Positions 1 through 4,146 of a stretch of 6,052 nucleotides of DNA are shown here, piece after piece (position 1 is the first letter of the stretch; every line of letters begins with the position of its first letter). Location: positions 1-6,052 of the forward strand of contig JARIHB010000096.1 of NCBI GenBank assembly GCA_029288515.1. The letters are read 5' to 3'. Position numbers and translations under genes: made by a program. Source of the stretch: Candidatus Saccharimonadota bacterium (GTDB lineage Bacteria > Patescibacteriota > Saccharimonadia > Saccharimonadales > UBA4665). The notes below the pieces were generated by a model. That model did not search any database. It was not told the DNA's origin and saw only the letters and a list, made by a program, of their open reading frames with translations.

Positions 1-73
1 TAGCACGATAACGTTCGTTCTAGCTGCCCACGGAGCTCGGCGGTTGGTTAGGCCGCTTCACTGCTCGCTTTGT

Positions 74-82
74 AGTATAGCA
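74..82 (-). promoter_or_regulatory. Extended -10 promoter firing leftward
   Basis: On the minus strand this reads TGC followed by TATACT, a TG-N-TATAAT-type extended -10 element with a 5/6 hexamer. No good -35 is seen 17 bases upstream (TGAGGT). Transcription would start near 67 and run off the left edge. The roughly 67 transcribed bases contain no ATG, and the only GTG-initiated frame of any length soon hits a stop, so they are either a leader or the 5' end of an RNA gene. Confidence 0.45.
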
Positions 83-308
83 CACGGCTCGGCAAAACCT
101 CATCTCAATAAGTCTCGAATACAACTATAGCAATGTTAGTATGATCCGGCTAGTACTAACTTGTTGTTAGTTTTGTTACGACTAATGTGGAAAACTGTCC
201 TACACCGTAACGATAATTATTACCTCAAAATACTTTTCACGATATAAAGCTAATCTAAGCCTAAGCATACTTGTCCAATAGCCTGGTCTACTTTTGCATT
301 TGAGCACT
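83..308. other. AT-rich intergenic stretch without a gene
   Basis: I see no credible coding region or RNA gene here. The stretch separates a leftward promoter at 74-82 from the tRNA-Val terminator at 309-336. It holds a 7-bp inverted repeat, GTTAGTA at 135-141 and TACTAAC at 154-160, and a longer-range 6-bp pair, GTTACG at 175-180 with CGTAAC at 207-212. Both are weak and neither is followed by a U-tract. On the plus strand a frame stays open from 2 to about 130, but it has no start codon and its composition does not look coding. Confidence 0.5.
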
Positions 309-336
309 AAAAAACGGCTTACAACGCGTAAGCCGT
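309..336 (-). terminator. Rho-independent terminator of tRNA-Val
   Basis: Read on the minus strand, a perfect 9-bp stem (ACGGCTTAC at 314-322 with GTAAGCCGT at 328-336, loop 323-327) is followed at once by a run of six T residues (A at 309-314 on the plus strand). It lies about 15 bases beyond the 3' CCA of tRNA-Val, which suggests the tRNA is a single-gene transcript. Confidence 0.85.
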
Positions 337-350
337 ATACAGAGTCGTGT

Positions 351-427
351 TGGTGGGTCCTAGAGGGCTCGAACCTCTCACCTCTTCCACGTCAAGGAAG
401 CGCTCTAGCCAAATGAGCTAAGGACCC
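351..427 (-). tRNA. tRNA-Val (anticodon GAC)
   Basis: The minus strand folds into a full 77-nt cloverleaf. The acceptor stem pairs GGGTCCT with AGGACCC, the D-stem GCTC with GAGC, the anticodon stem CTTCC with GGAAG, and the T-stem AGAGG with CCTCT around TTCGAGC. The anticodon loop is TTGACGT, giving anticodon GAC, which decodes GUC and GUU valine codons. The discriminator is A and the terminal CCA is encoded (351-353). The gene is solitary, has a terminator just downstream and is preceded by a bulged hairpin at 446-479. Confidence 0.95.
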
Positions 428-445
428 AAAAACCTCGAGGGGAAG

Positions 446-479
446 TTTTTGTAGACGCGAGCGAAGCGTCATACAAAAA
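446..479. other. 13-bp bulged hairpin upstream of tRNA-Val
   Basis: TTTTTGTAGACGC (446-458) pairs with GCGTC (466-470) and TACAAAAA (472-479), leaving a single bulged A at 471 and a 7-base loop (459-465). The T-tract lies on the 5' side and the A-tract on the 3' side on either strand, so this is not a normal intrinsic terminator. It lies between the tRNA-Val 5' end and its candidate promoter. It may be a processing signal for the tRNA precursor or a dispersed palindromic repeat unit; the sequence alone does not decide. Confidence 0.6.
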
Positions 480-509
480 AGTACATGAGTCTCGCCACGA
501 TCAACCCTT

Positions 510-538
510 AATATATCGTATTTTCTCTACATACGCAA
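510..538 (-). promoter_or_regulatory. Candidate sigma-70-type promoter for tRNA-Val
   Basis: On the minus strand TTGCGT (533-538) and TATATT (510-515) are separated by exactly 17 bases. The -10 matches consensus at 5 of 6 positions and the -35 at only 3. The predicted start near 503 would give a precursor leader of about 75 nt that contains the 446-479 hairpin. No better -10 is obvious closer to the tRNA, but the call is modest. Confidence 0.4.
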
Positions 539-582
539 CGCCCGCCCCGGCCCCAAACACAAGCATAACACCTTAGGTAGGG

Positions 583-611
583 TTGACTTAAAGACAATCA
601 TATGTTAACAT
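583..611 (+). promoter_or_regulatory. Sigma-70-type promoter for the 38-aa gene
   Basis: TTGACT (583-588) and TAACAT (606-611) are separated by exactly 17 bases. The -35 matches consensus at 5 of 6 positions and the -10 at 4. The predicted start is near 618, giving a leader of about 16 nt that contains AAGAGG at 621-626. This promoter diverges from the leftward candidate at 510-538. Confidence 0.65.
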
Positions 612-633
612 AAACAGGTTAAGAGGCTTATAT

Positions 634-750
634 GTGAGTGCCAAAAAACAGAGCACGCTTGAGGAATTCAAGCTGTTTTATGAAGAGTTGTCATTCTCTT
701 CTACAATCGGTCGCATCCGCCGCGCGCGAGTGTTTGCCCAATCAAAGTAG
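634..750 (+). CDS. Small protein of 38 residues, unknown function
   Basis: This GTG-start ORF encodes 38 residues beginning (M)SAKKQSTLEEF and ending RARVFAQSK, stop TAG at 748-750. I do not recognise the family. The N-terminal half (residues 7-19) is acidic and amphipathic and looks helical. The C-terminal part (about 25-38) is basic, with RIRRAR, so nucleic-acid or phosphate contacts are possible but unproven. There is no signal peptide or membrane segment. Support for a real gene comes from its frame: a promoter at 583-611, an AAGAGG ribosome-binding-like site seven bases before the GTG, and a strong terminator beginning ten bases after the stop. An ATG at 632-634 overlaps the GTG but is followed at once by TGA. 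Alternatively the 180-nt transcript could be a small RNA. The GTG-start frame from 638 runs through the terminator and is less credible. Confidence 0.5.
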   Translation: MSAKKQSTLEEFKLFYEELSFSSTIGRIRRARVFAQSK

Positions 751-759
751 CAACCCACC

Positions 760-797
760 TAAAATACCCCGATTACTAGAAGGATCGGGGTATTTTA
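760..797 (+). terminator. Strong intrinsic terminator after the 38-aa gene
   Basis: A perfect 14-bp stem (760-773 with 784-797, core ATACCCCGAT / ATCGGGGTAT) encloses a 10-base loop (774-783). The 3' arm ends TATTTTA and runs on into TATATGTTTT, giving a U-rich tail. The 5' arm begins TAAAA, so the element could also work leftward, although no minus-strand gene ends here. It insulates the small gene from nrdR. Confidence 0.85.
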
Positions 798-850
798 TAT
801 GTTTTACACACTTCTGTATGTAGTTTTCCACTAGCTTTTTGTTTAGATGA

Positions 851-868
851 ATGTCAATATATTGACAT
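851..868 (+). promoter_or_regulatory. 18-bp perfect palindrome, NrdR-box-like operator
   Basis: ATGTCAATATATTGACAT is a perfect inverted repeat covering the last bases before the nrdR-like start and its first two bases (ATG at 867-869). The NrdR-box consensus I remember is the 16-bp palindrome acaCwAtATaTwGtgt. The central ten bases here, CAATATATTG (855-864), fit that core exactly, while the outer triplets are TGT/ACA instead of ACA/TGT. NrdR boxes usually come in pairs about 31 bases apart and no partner is visible. Its position predicts autorepression of the downstream gene. Confidence 0.6.
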
Positions 869-1274
869 GGTGTGTCCACACTGCAAAGCAGCCACAGAGG
901 TAAAGAATTCCCGGCAACAGCGACGAGTGAACGGCGTATGGCGACGGCGCGTCTGTACAACCTGCGGCACTGTATTCACTACGCTCGAACGGGCCGACCT
1001 ATCGTCGCTCGTTCGGGTAGCCAGCTCACCTACAGCGCTCGCGCCCTTCAGCCGTGACCGATTATTCTTGAGCCTATACGAAAGCTGTCGCCACCGCCAA
1101 TCAGCCATTACCGACGCGTCGAATCTTACAGAACAAGTTATCGGCAGGCTGCTACACAAGGCCGCAGAACCTGGCTACATCACACGTGAACACATAATTA
1201 GGGCCTGCCGCAGTGTATTACAAACATTTGATGAAGCAGCCGCCACATATTACGCGGCCTACCATCCGCTCTAA
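867..1274 (+). CDS. nrdR: NrdR-like transcriptional regulator (zinc ribbon plus ATP-cone)
   Basis: NrdR represses ribonucleotide reductase genes in response to nucleotides bound by its ATP-cone. This 135-aa protein carries the family's N-terminal zinc ribbon: C3-P-H-C6 and C30-T-T-C33-G, followed by the typical FTTLE (37-41) and preceded by RRR at 26-28. Residues about 48-135 align with the ATP-cone: PFSRDRL (60-66), YESCRHR, and a C-terminal stretch ending YYAAYHPL in place of the usual Y-R-F-A-S-V-Y-R. The nucleotide-binding V-V-K-R-D-G-like signature is not recognisable; VRVASSPTALAP (49-60) replaces it. The protein lacks the charged tail and is about 15-20 residues shorter than E. coli NrdR. 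The ATG at 867 is chosen because MVCPHC matches the family N-terminus. No Shine-Dalgarno is seen; the start lies within the 851-868 palindrome. The TAA overlaps the stop of the convergent glycosyltransferase. No reductase gene is in the window. Confidence 0.85.
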   Translation: MVCPHCKAATEVKNSRQQRRVNGVWRRRVCTTCGTVFTTLERADLSSLVRVASSPTALAPFSRDRLFLSLYESCRHRQSAITDASNLTEQVIGRLLHKAAEPGYITREHIIRACRSVLQTFDEAAATYYAAYHPL

Positions 1275-2896
1275 ACCGCGGATTTAGGCGAACTGGTATC
1301 CTTTTTGACAGCTTTCTCGGTAACGTCGAATTTGGTGAGGTACCATCCGAACATAAGGCGGGTTTGTGAGTACAAAGCCGCGAACGAACCGTACACAATT
1401 GTTGTTACAGGCAGGTATACCCATTGCAGTATCATAAACACGGTACGATGGCGTTTGTAGCGAGCGGGCCGGGGCGGCAGTGTCTTAAGCGCTACGAACA
1501 ACGAACAAAAGGCTCCCAGCAATCCAATAGTCTGAATGCGGCTGACAATCAAGGGCAGCTCGTTTGCGGCGTAGTTCTGCGGGTTAATAAGTACTGGTAT
1601 AAAGGCAGCAAACGCCAGAATAAGGGCACCTGATGCCCAGCTTACATGCCCTTCCAGGCTCCGGAAAAATTTACCGATCACATCAAACCGCGGCACTTTG
1701 TTCTTCTTAAAGAAAGCCTGGTTTGCGATGTACGCAATGTCTGAAGCACCATATGTCCAGCGGCGCAGTTGTACGAACTGCGCCTTAAGCGTGCGGATAT
1801 AGCCATCGGCAAGTACTGCGTCACAATACACCGGAATTGATAGTGGATAGACCCTATAGTCACCATCGAAATGGAAATAGCTGCGCCAGAAGTGATGACC
1901 GTCCTCCACGATAGTTCGCATACTCCAAAAGTCCATTTCGATGAGCGCGGCCAGACTCTGGGCATGGGCGGAAAAATTACGCTCCAAATGCGGCCGTTGC
2001 GTGAGGACGATGTAGAAGAAGTTATTACCCGTGGCAATAACCCGCATCGGCGCCGGCGCATCCCAAATATTGCTCGTGAACATTGGCAGCGGCTGGTATG
2101 ACGCCTTCTTTGGGTCGGGTGAAACTGAGTACAGATAGCTCAGTGCGGATAGATATTTTTTATCAGGCCGGTTATCCGCATCCAAGGTTGTCACTATAAT
2201 GCGTAGCGGATCAACATGCTGGCTCTCAATGTATTGCTGTAGTTTCCGGCCGGCGTACGTGATGTTACTCCCTTTGCCAATAACCTCGCCGGGGACGCCG
2301 TCCGGGTGTTCAACCAGCATTGCATGTTTAAAATACTTTTTGTATTTTTCAACCAGCTCCGCCGACTGCTTGGCAATACGCGTGCCGCCTCGTTCTTCGT
2401 ATGCCAGCACAAATATAACATGATCTTTGACATTATATTCGGCATTAATTATCGACTCGATGGTCGGCTCCAACACTTCCCGGCTTTCGTTGTACGTGGC
2501 AATAATAACCGCGTGCATCAGTTCAGCCGGCTTGACCATTGCCGGTTTTGCTTGCAGCCGCAGAAGATTATCATAGTGCCATTTGGGCCGCACGGCCGCG
2601 GGGTCGGTAACTTCCCCTGCTTCAACGTCGGCAATTAACTCGTTCCAGTTAATTTTCTCGTGCTGACGCATGGTTTTGTAGCCGGCAAGGGCACGAATAT
2701 CAACCGCAATAGACCGAGTAAAATATATAAGGATGTAGGCCAATATAAAGAACGCGGCAATGGTCACGTTTATTAAGCTCAGCACTAACGGCAAACACAA
2801 CATACCCCAGGACAATACGCCGGGCAATATCTCAAAAAAACGGTACCGCTTGCTACGCTCTTGTTCGTAAGGTATCTCGATGCTTTTCATAATCAC
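1271..2896 (-). CDS. Membrane-bound family 2 glycosyltransferase (processive-type)
   Basis: This 541-aa protein has the layout of cellulose/hyaluronan-synthase-like GT2 enzymes, which move sugars from nucleotide-sugars into surface glycans at the inner membrane. Two N-terminal membrane helices (about 23-59) precede a cytosolic GT-A domain with ATYNES (133-138), the metal-binding DAD (239-241), the catalytic-base motif ED (331-332) and QLRRW (376-380), matching the Q-x-x-R-W of processive members. At least three C-terminal helices follow (about 419-437, 450-470, 486-508), then a Lys/Ser-rich tail. Sugar specificity cannot be read from the sequence. The GTG start at 2896 overlaps the upstream TGA by four bases; an ATG at 2890 is an equally good start giving 539 aa. 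Neither has a clear Shine-Dalgarno, so translational coupling to the preceding membrane protein is likely. The stop TAG (1271-1273) overlaps the nrdR stop. Confidence 0.88.
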   Translation of the reverse strand: MIMKSIEIPYEQERSKRYRFFEILPGVLSWGMLCLPLVLSLINVTIAAFFILAYILIYFTRSIAVDIRALAGYKTMRQHEKINWNELIADVEAGEVTDPAAVRPKWHYDNLLRLQAKPAMVKPAELMHAVIIATYNESREVLEPTIESIINAEYNVKDHVIFVLAYEERGGTRIAKQSAELVEKYKKYFKHAMLVEHPDGVPGEVIGKGSNITYAGRKLQQYIESQHVDPLRIIVTTLDADNRPDKKYLSALSYLYSVSPDPKKASYQPLPMFTSNIWDAPAPMRVIATGNNFFYIVLTQRPHLERNFSAHAQSLAALIEMDFWSMRTIVEDGHHFWRSYFHFDGDYRVYPLSIPVYCDAVLADGYIRTLKAQFVQLRRWTYGASDIAYIANQAFFKKNKVPRFDVIGKFFRSLEGHVSWASGALILAFAAFIPVLINPQNYAANELPLIVSRIQTIGLLGAFCSLFVALKTLPPRPARYKRHRTVFMILQWVYLPVTTIVYGSFAALYSQTRLMFGWYLTKFDVTEKAVKKDTSSPKSAV

Positions 2897-3249
2897 ACCA
2901 ACAATGCATTACTCACAATAATAGTGAGTATTAGCAGGAGCACACTGGACGTCAGCACGACAACTGAGAGTTCCTTGCGCACATGATAGGTGCGGATGCT
3001 AAGTACAATGTTCATAGCAACAATCAGCACTGCAAACACTACAAAGCTCAATATGCCAGTAATGTTGCCGGCTTTAAAAGCACTAATACCCAAGTTGGAG
3101 CGATACTCTACTATATACCCGTCAGTACTCTGGCCGACATTTAAGCGCAAGAATACCAGTACAACACACACGAATGCCAGAAATACATTACTGCTTACCA
3201 GCAGCAAGATAAGCTTATCGTGCAGATATTTTTTTGGTATTTGCATCAT
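2893..3249 (-). CDS. Small three-helix membrane protein, unknown function
   Basis: The protein has 118 residues. I do not recognise the family. Three hydrophobic helices are clear: about 13-36, 63-85 and 94-118. Lysines at 6, 7 and 12 and the basic loop RTYHVRK (86-92) predict a cytosolic N-terminus, an external loop of about 26 residues (37-62, containing VEYRSNLG) and an external C-terminus. Its TGA overlaps the GTG start of the GT2 enzyme, so the two are probably co-translated and may act together, for example as an accessory subunit in glycan synthesis or export; this is inference from position. The start is the first of two adjacent ATG codons (3249, 3246). There is no Shine-Dalgarno; TACAAT at 3258-3263 lies eight bases upstream, so the message may be nearly leaderless if not read through from the tRNA genes. 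Confidence 0.8.
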   Translation of the reverse strand: MMQIPKKYLHDKLILLLVSSNVFLAFVCVVLVFLRLNVGQSTDGYIVEYRSNLGISAFKAGNITGILSFVVFAVLIVAMNIVLSIRTYHVRKELSVVVLTSSVLLLILTIIVSNALLV

Positions 3250-3257
3250 ATGTATAT

Positions 3258-3263
3258 ATTGTA
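3258..3263 (-). promoter_or_regulatory. Possible -10 box for the small membrane protein
   Basis: TACAAT on the minus strand matches the -10 consensus at 5 of 6 positions and ends eight bases before the ATG at 3249, predicting a leader of only one or two bases. No -35 is convincing. A 5-bp, 3-base-loop hairpin (3265-3277) sits just upstream, between this box and tRNA-Gly, but has no U-tract. Confidence 0.35.
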
Positions 3264-3299
3264 TGCCTAATGTAGGCGTTGGTATAGGTCGATATGGTG

Positions 3300-3374
3300 T
3301 GGTGCGGGTAGAGAGAATCGAACTCTCCTCTCAGCCTTGGGAAGGCTGCATAATAGCCACTATACGATACCCGC
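3300..3374 (-). tRNA. tRNA-Gly (anticodon CCC)
   Basis: The minus strand gives a 75-nt cloverleaf. The acceptor stem pairs GCGGGTA with TACCCGC, the anticodon stem CAGCC with GGCTG around TTCCCAA, and the T-stem GAGAG with CTCTC around TTCGATT. Anticodon CCC decodes GGG. The 5' half, including GTATAGTGGCTATTA, closely resembles E. coli tRNA-Gly(UCC), which supports glycine identity. The discriminator is A73 where E. coli glycine tRNAs have U73. CCA is encoded (3300-3302). It lies 14 bases after tRNA-Thr, so the two are probably one transcript. Confidence 0.93.
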
Positions 3375-3388
3375 AACTTTCTTGGTAA

Positions 3389-3465
3389 TGGAGCCACCTT
3401 GGGGATTCGAACCCCAGACCCCCGCTTTACGAAAGCGATGCTCTAGCCAACTGAGCTAAGGTGGC
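3389..3465 (-). tRNA. tRNA-Thr (anticodon CGT)
   Basis: The minus strand forms a 77-nt cloverleaf. The acceptor stem pairs GCCACCT with AGGTGGC, the D-stem GCTC with GAGC, the anticodon stem TCGCT with AGCGG (one T-G wobble) around TTCGTAA, and the T-stem TGGGG with CCCCA around TTCGAAT. Anticodon CGT decodes ACG. The discriminator is T and the CCA is encoded (3389-3391). It is the first of two tandem tRNAs and has a strong promoter just upstream. Confidence 0.95.
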
Positions 3466-3481
3466 ACAAATATCAAACAGT

Positions 3482-3490
3482 ATTATAACA
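3482..3490 (-). promoter_or_regulatory. Extended -10 promoter for the tRNA-Thr/tRNA-Gly unit
   Basis: On the minus strand TGT precedes a perfect TATAAT (3482-3487), giving TG-N-TATAAT. No good -35 is seen at 17-18 bases, as is usual for extended -10 promoters. The predicted start near 3475 lies about ten bases before the mature 5' end of tRNA-Thr. Confidence 0.7.
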
Positions 3491-3598
3491 GATCGTAGCT
3501 CGGTGGGAAGACAATCTAAATCCTACTGCCGGAACGATACAAAAAGACATATTGAACACAAAAATAATACACTGCGGATGCTTAGCATTTCGCCCATA

Positions 3599-3627
3599 AT
3601 AAGTGAATACATTTTATATTCACTTAT
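3599..3627. terminator. AT-rich hairpin, probable terminator after marR
   Basis: ATAAGTGAATA (3599-3609) pairs perfectly with TATTCACTTAT (3617-3627), an 11-bp stem with a 7-base loop. It lies 23 bases downstream of the marR-like stop and upstream of the tRNA promoter, where a leftward terminator would be expected. The leftward 3' tail is only TAT then GGG, whereas the plus-strand tail CTTTTA is more U-rich. Its direction is therefore uncertain, and a protein-binding site is possible. Confidence 0.5.
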
Positions 3628-3649
3628 CTTTTACCCCTGTTAATTTACG

Positions 3650-4087
3650 TTATTCCTGCGCCAATTTAGCCAGCACGCGTAAGTAGTCGGTGAATTCAGA
3701 CATCGTTATGCCTTCCAGGAAGCTGGACATAGCCTTTGCAATCTGCGGCTCAGCCTTGCCAACAATACCCTTGCCTTTACGTGTAAGCACTACCACAGTG
3801 GCCCGGTTGTCTTTGGGATGCGGTTTTCGCACCATAAGCTTCTTTTGCTCAAGTTCGTTAATAACGGCGGTTGCTACCGGCGGTCGTACGCCAAGCAGAT
3901 CAGCAACCTGGTATGGCCGCATATTCTCAGCGTCAAACACCGCCCCTAGCACCGTCCACTGCGGCACAGTAAGGTCGTACTTCTTCAATAAAACGCTCAG
4001 CCGGGTTGTAATCGCCCTATGAGCCTTTGATTGTAGCGTTGCAGTTTGGTAGGTTGTGATAGAGATACGTTCAGTATAGTGTTTCAT
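3650..4087 (-). CDS. MarR-family winged-helix transcriptional regulator
   Basis: This 145-aa protein matches the usual MarR length and layout. Helices at about 10-36 and 118-144 would form the dimer interface. LTVPQWTVLGAV (39-50) opens the DNA-binding domain, the helix-turn-helix spans about 58-84 (PYQVADLLGVRPPVATAVI...), and the wing carries the diagnostic D93-N-R95 followed by LTRKG (101-105). MarR proteins are mostly dimeric repressors that release DNA on binding small phenolic or drug-like ligands. It follows the MFS exporter on the same strand after 59 bases, a pairing that commonly means the regulator controls the pump. A TGG-TATGAT extended -10 at 4099-4107 gives it its own promoter, with a predicted leader of about five bases. 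No clear palindromic operator is visible. The ligand is unknown. Confidence 0.9.
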   Translation of the reverse strand: MKHYTERISITTYQTATLQSKAHRAITTRLSVLLKKYDLTVPQWTVLGAVFDAENMRPYQVADLLGVRPPVATAVINELEQKKLMVRKPHPKDNRATVVVLTRKGKGIVGKAEPQIAKAMSSFLEGITMSEFTDYLRVLAKLAQE

Positions 4088-4098
4088 AAATATTCCAT

Positions 4099-4107
4099 AT
4101 CATACCA
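4099..4107 (-). promoter_or_regulatory. Extended -10 promoter for the marR-like gene
   Basis: On the minus strand TGG precedes TATGAT (5 of 6 to consensus), ending 11 bases before the ATG. The -35 region (TCAGAA) is poor. The transcript would start roughly five bases before the start codon. It lies in the 59-base gap after the exporter, where no terminator is seen, so read-through from the exporter is also possible. Confidence 0.5.
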
Positions 4108-4146
4108 CATAGCAGGCAGCATTCTGACATAGATGGCCTAACTATT

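Noticed and set aside
1..72. Possible RNase P RNA 5' segment, because the minus strand contains GAGCTCCGTGGGCAG
   Set aside because: The invariant GAGGAAAGUC block that should directly precede it is absent and the spacing is too short, so the resemblance is probably accidental.
483..497. A 15-base exact repeat, acatgagtctcgcca, also present at 5971-5985
   Set aside because: The second copy is ordinary conserved asparaginase coding sequence (GETHV), and a single 15-base match in 6 kb has a few percent chance of arising randomly. No further copies or flanking structure were seen.
638..823. A 61-codon GTG-start frame overlapping the 38-aa gene
   Set aside because: It runs through the strong terminator at 760-797 and its Cys/Ser-rich composition does not look like a real protein; the frame starting at 634 fits the flanking signals better.
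1678..2061. A 127-codon minus-strand frame inside the glycosyltransferase gene
   Set aside because: It is a shadow frame of a gene with clear GT2 motifs; its Arg/Ser/Trp-rich translation matches nothing.
3300..3374. Possible sign of UGA recoding, since an extra glycine tRNA is present
   Set aside because: The anticodon is CCC, not UCA, and the small membrane protein uses TGA as its stop at a well-placed gene junction.
3461..3643. A 60-codon plus-strand frame between tRNA-Thr and marR
   Set aside because: It starts inside the tRNA gene and runs through the AT-rich hairpin at 3599-3627; there is no ribosome-binding site or coding character.
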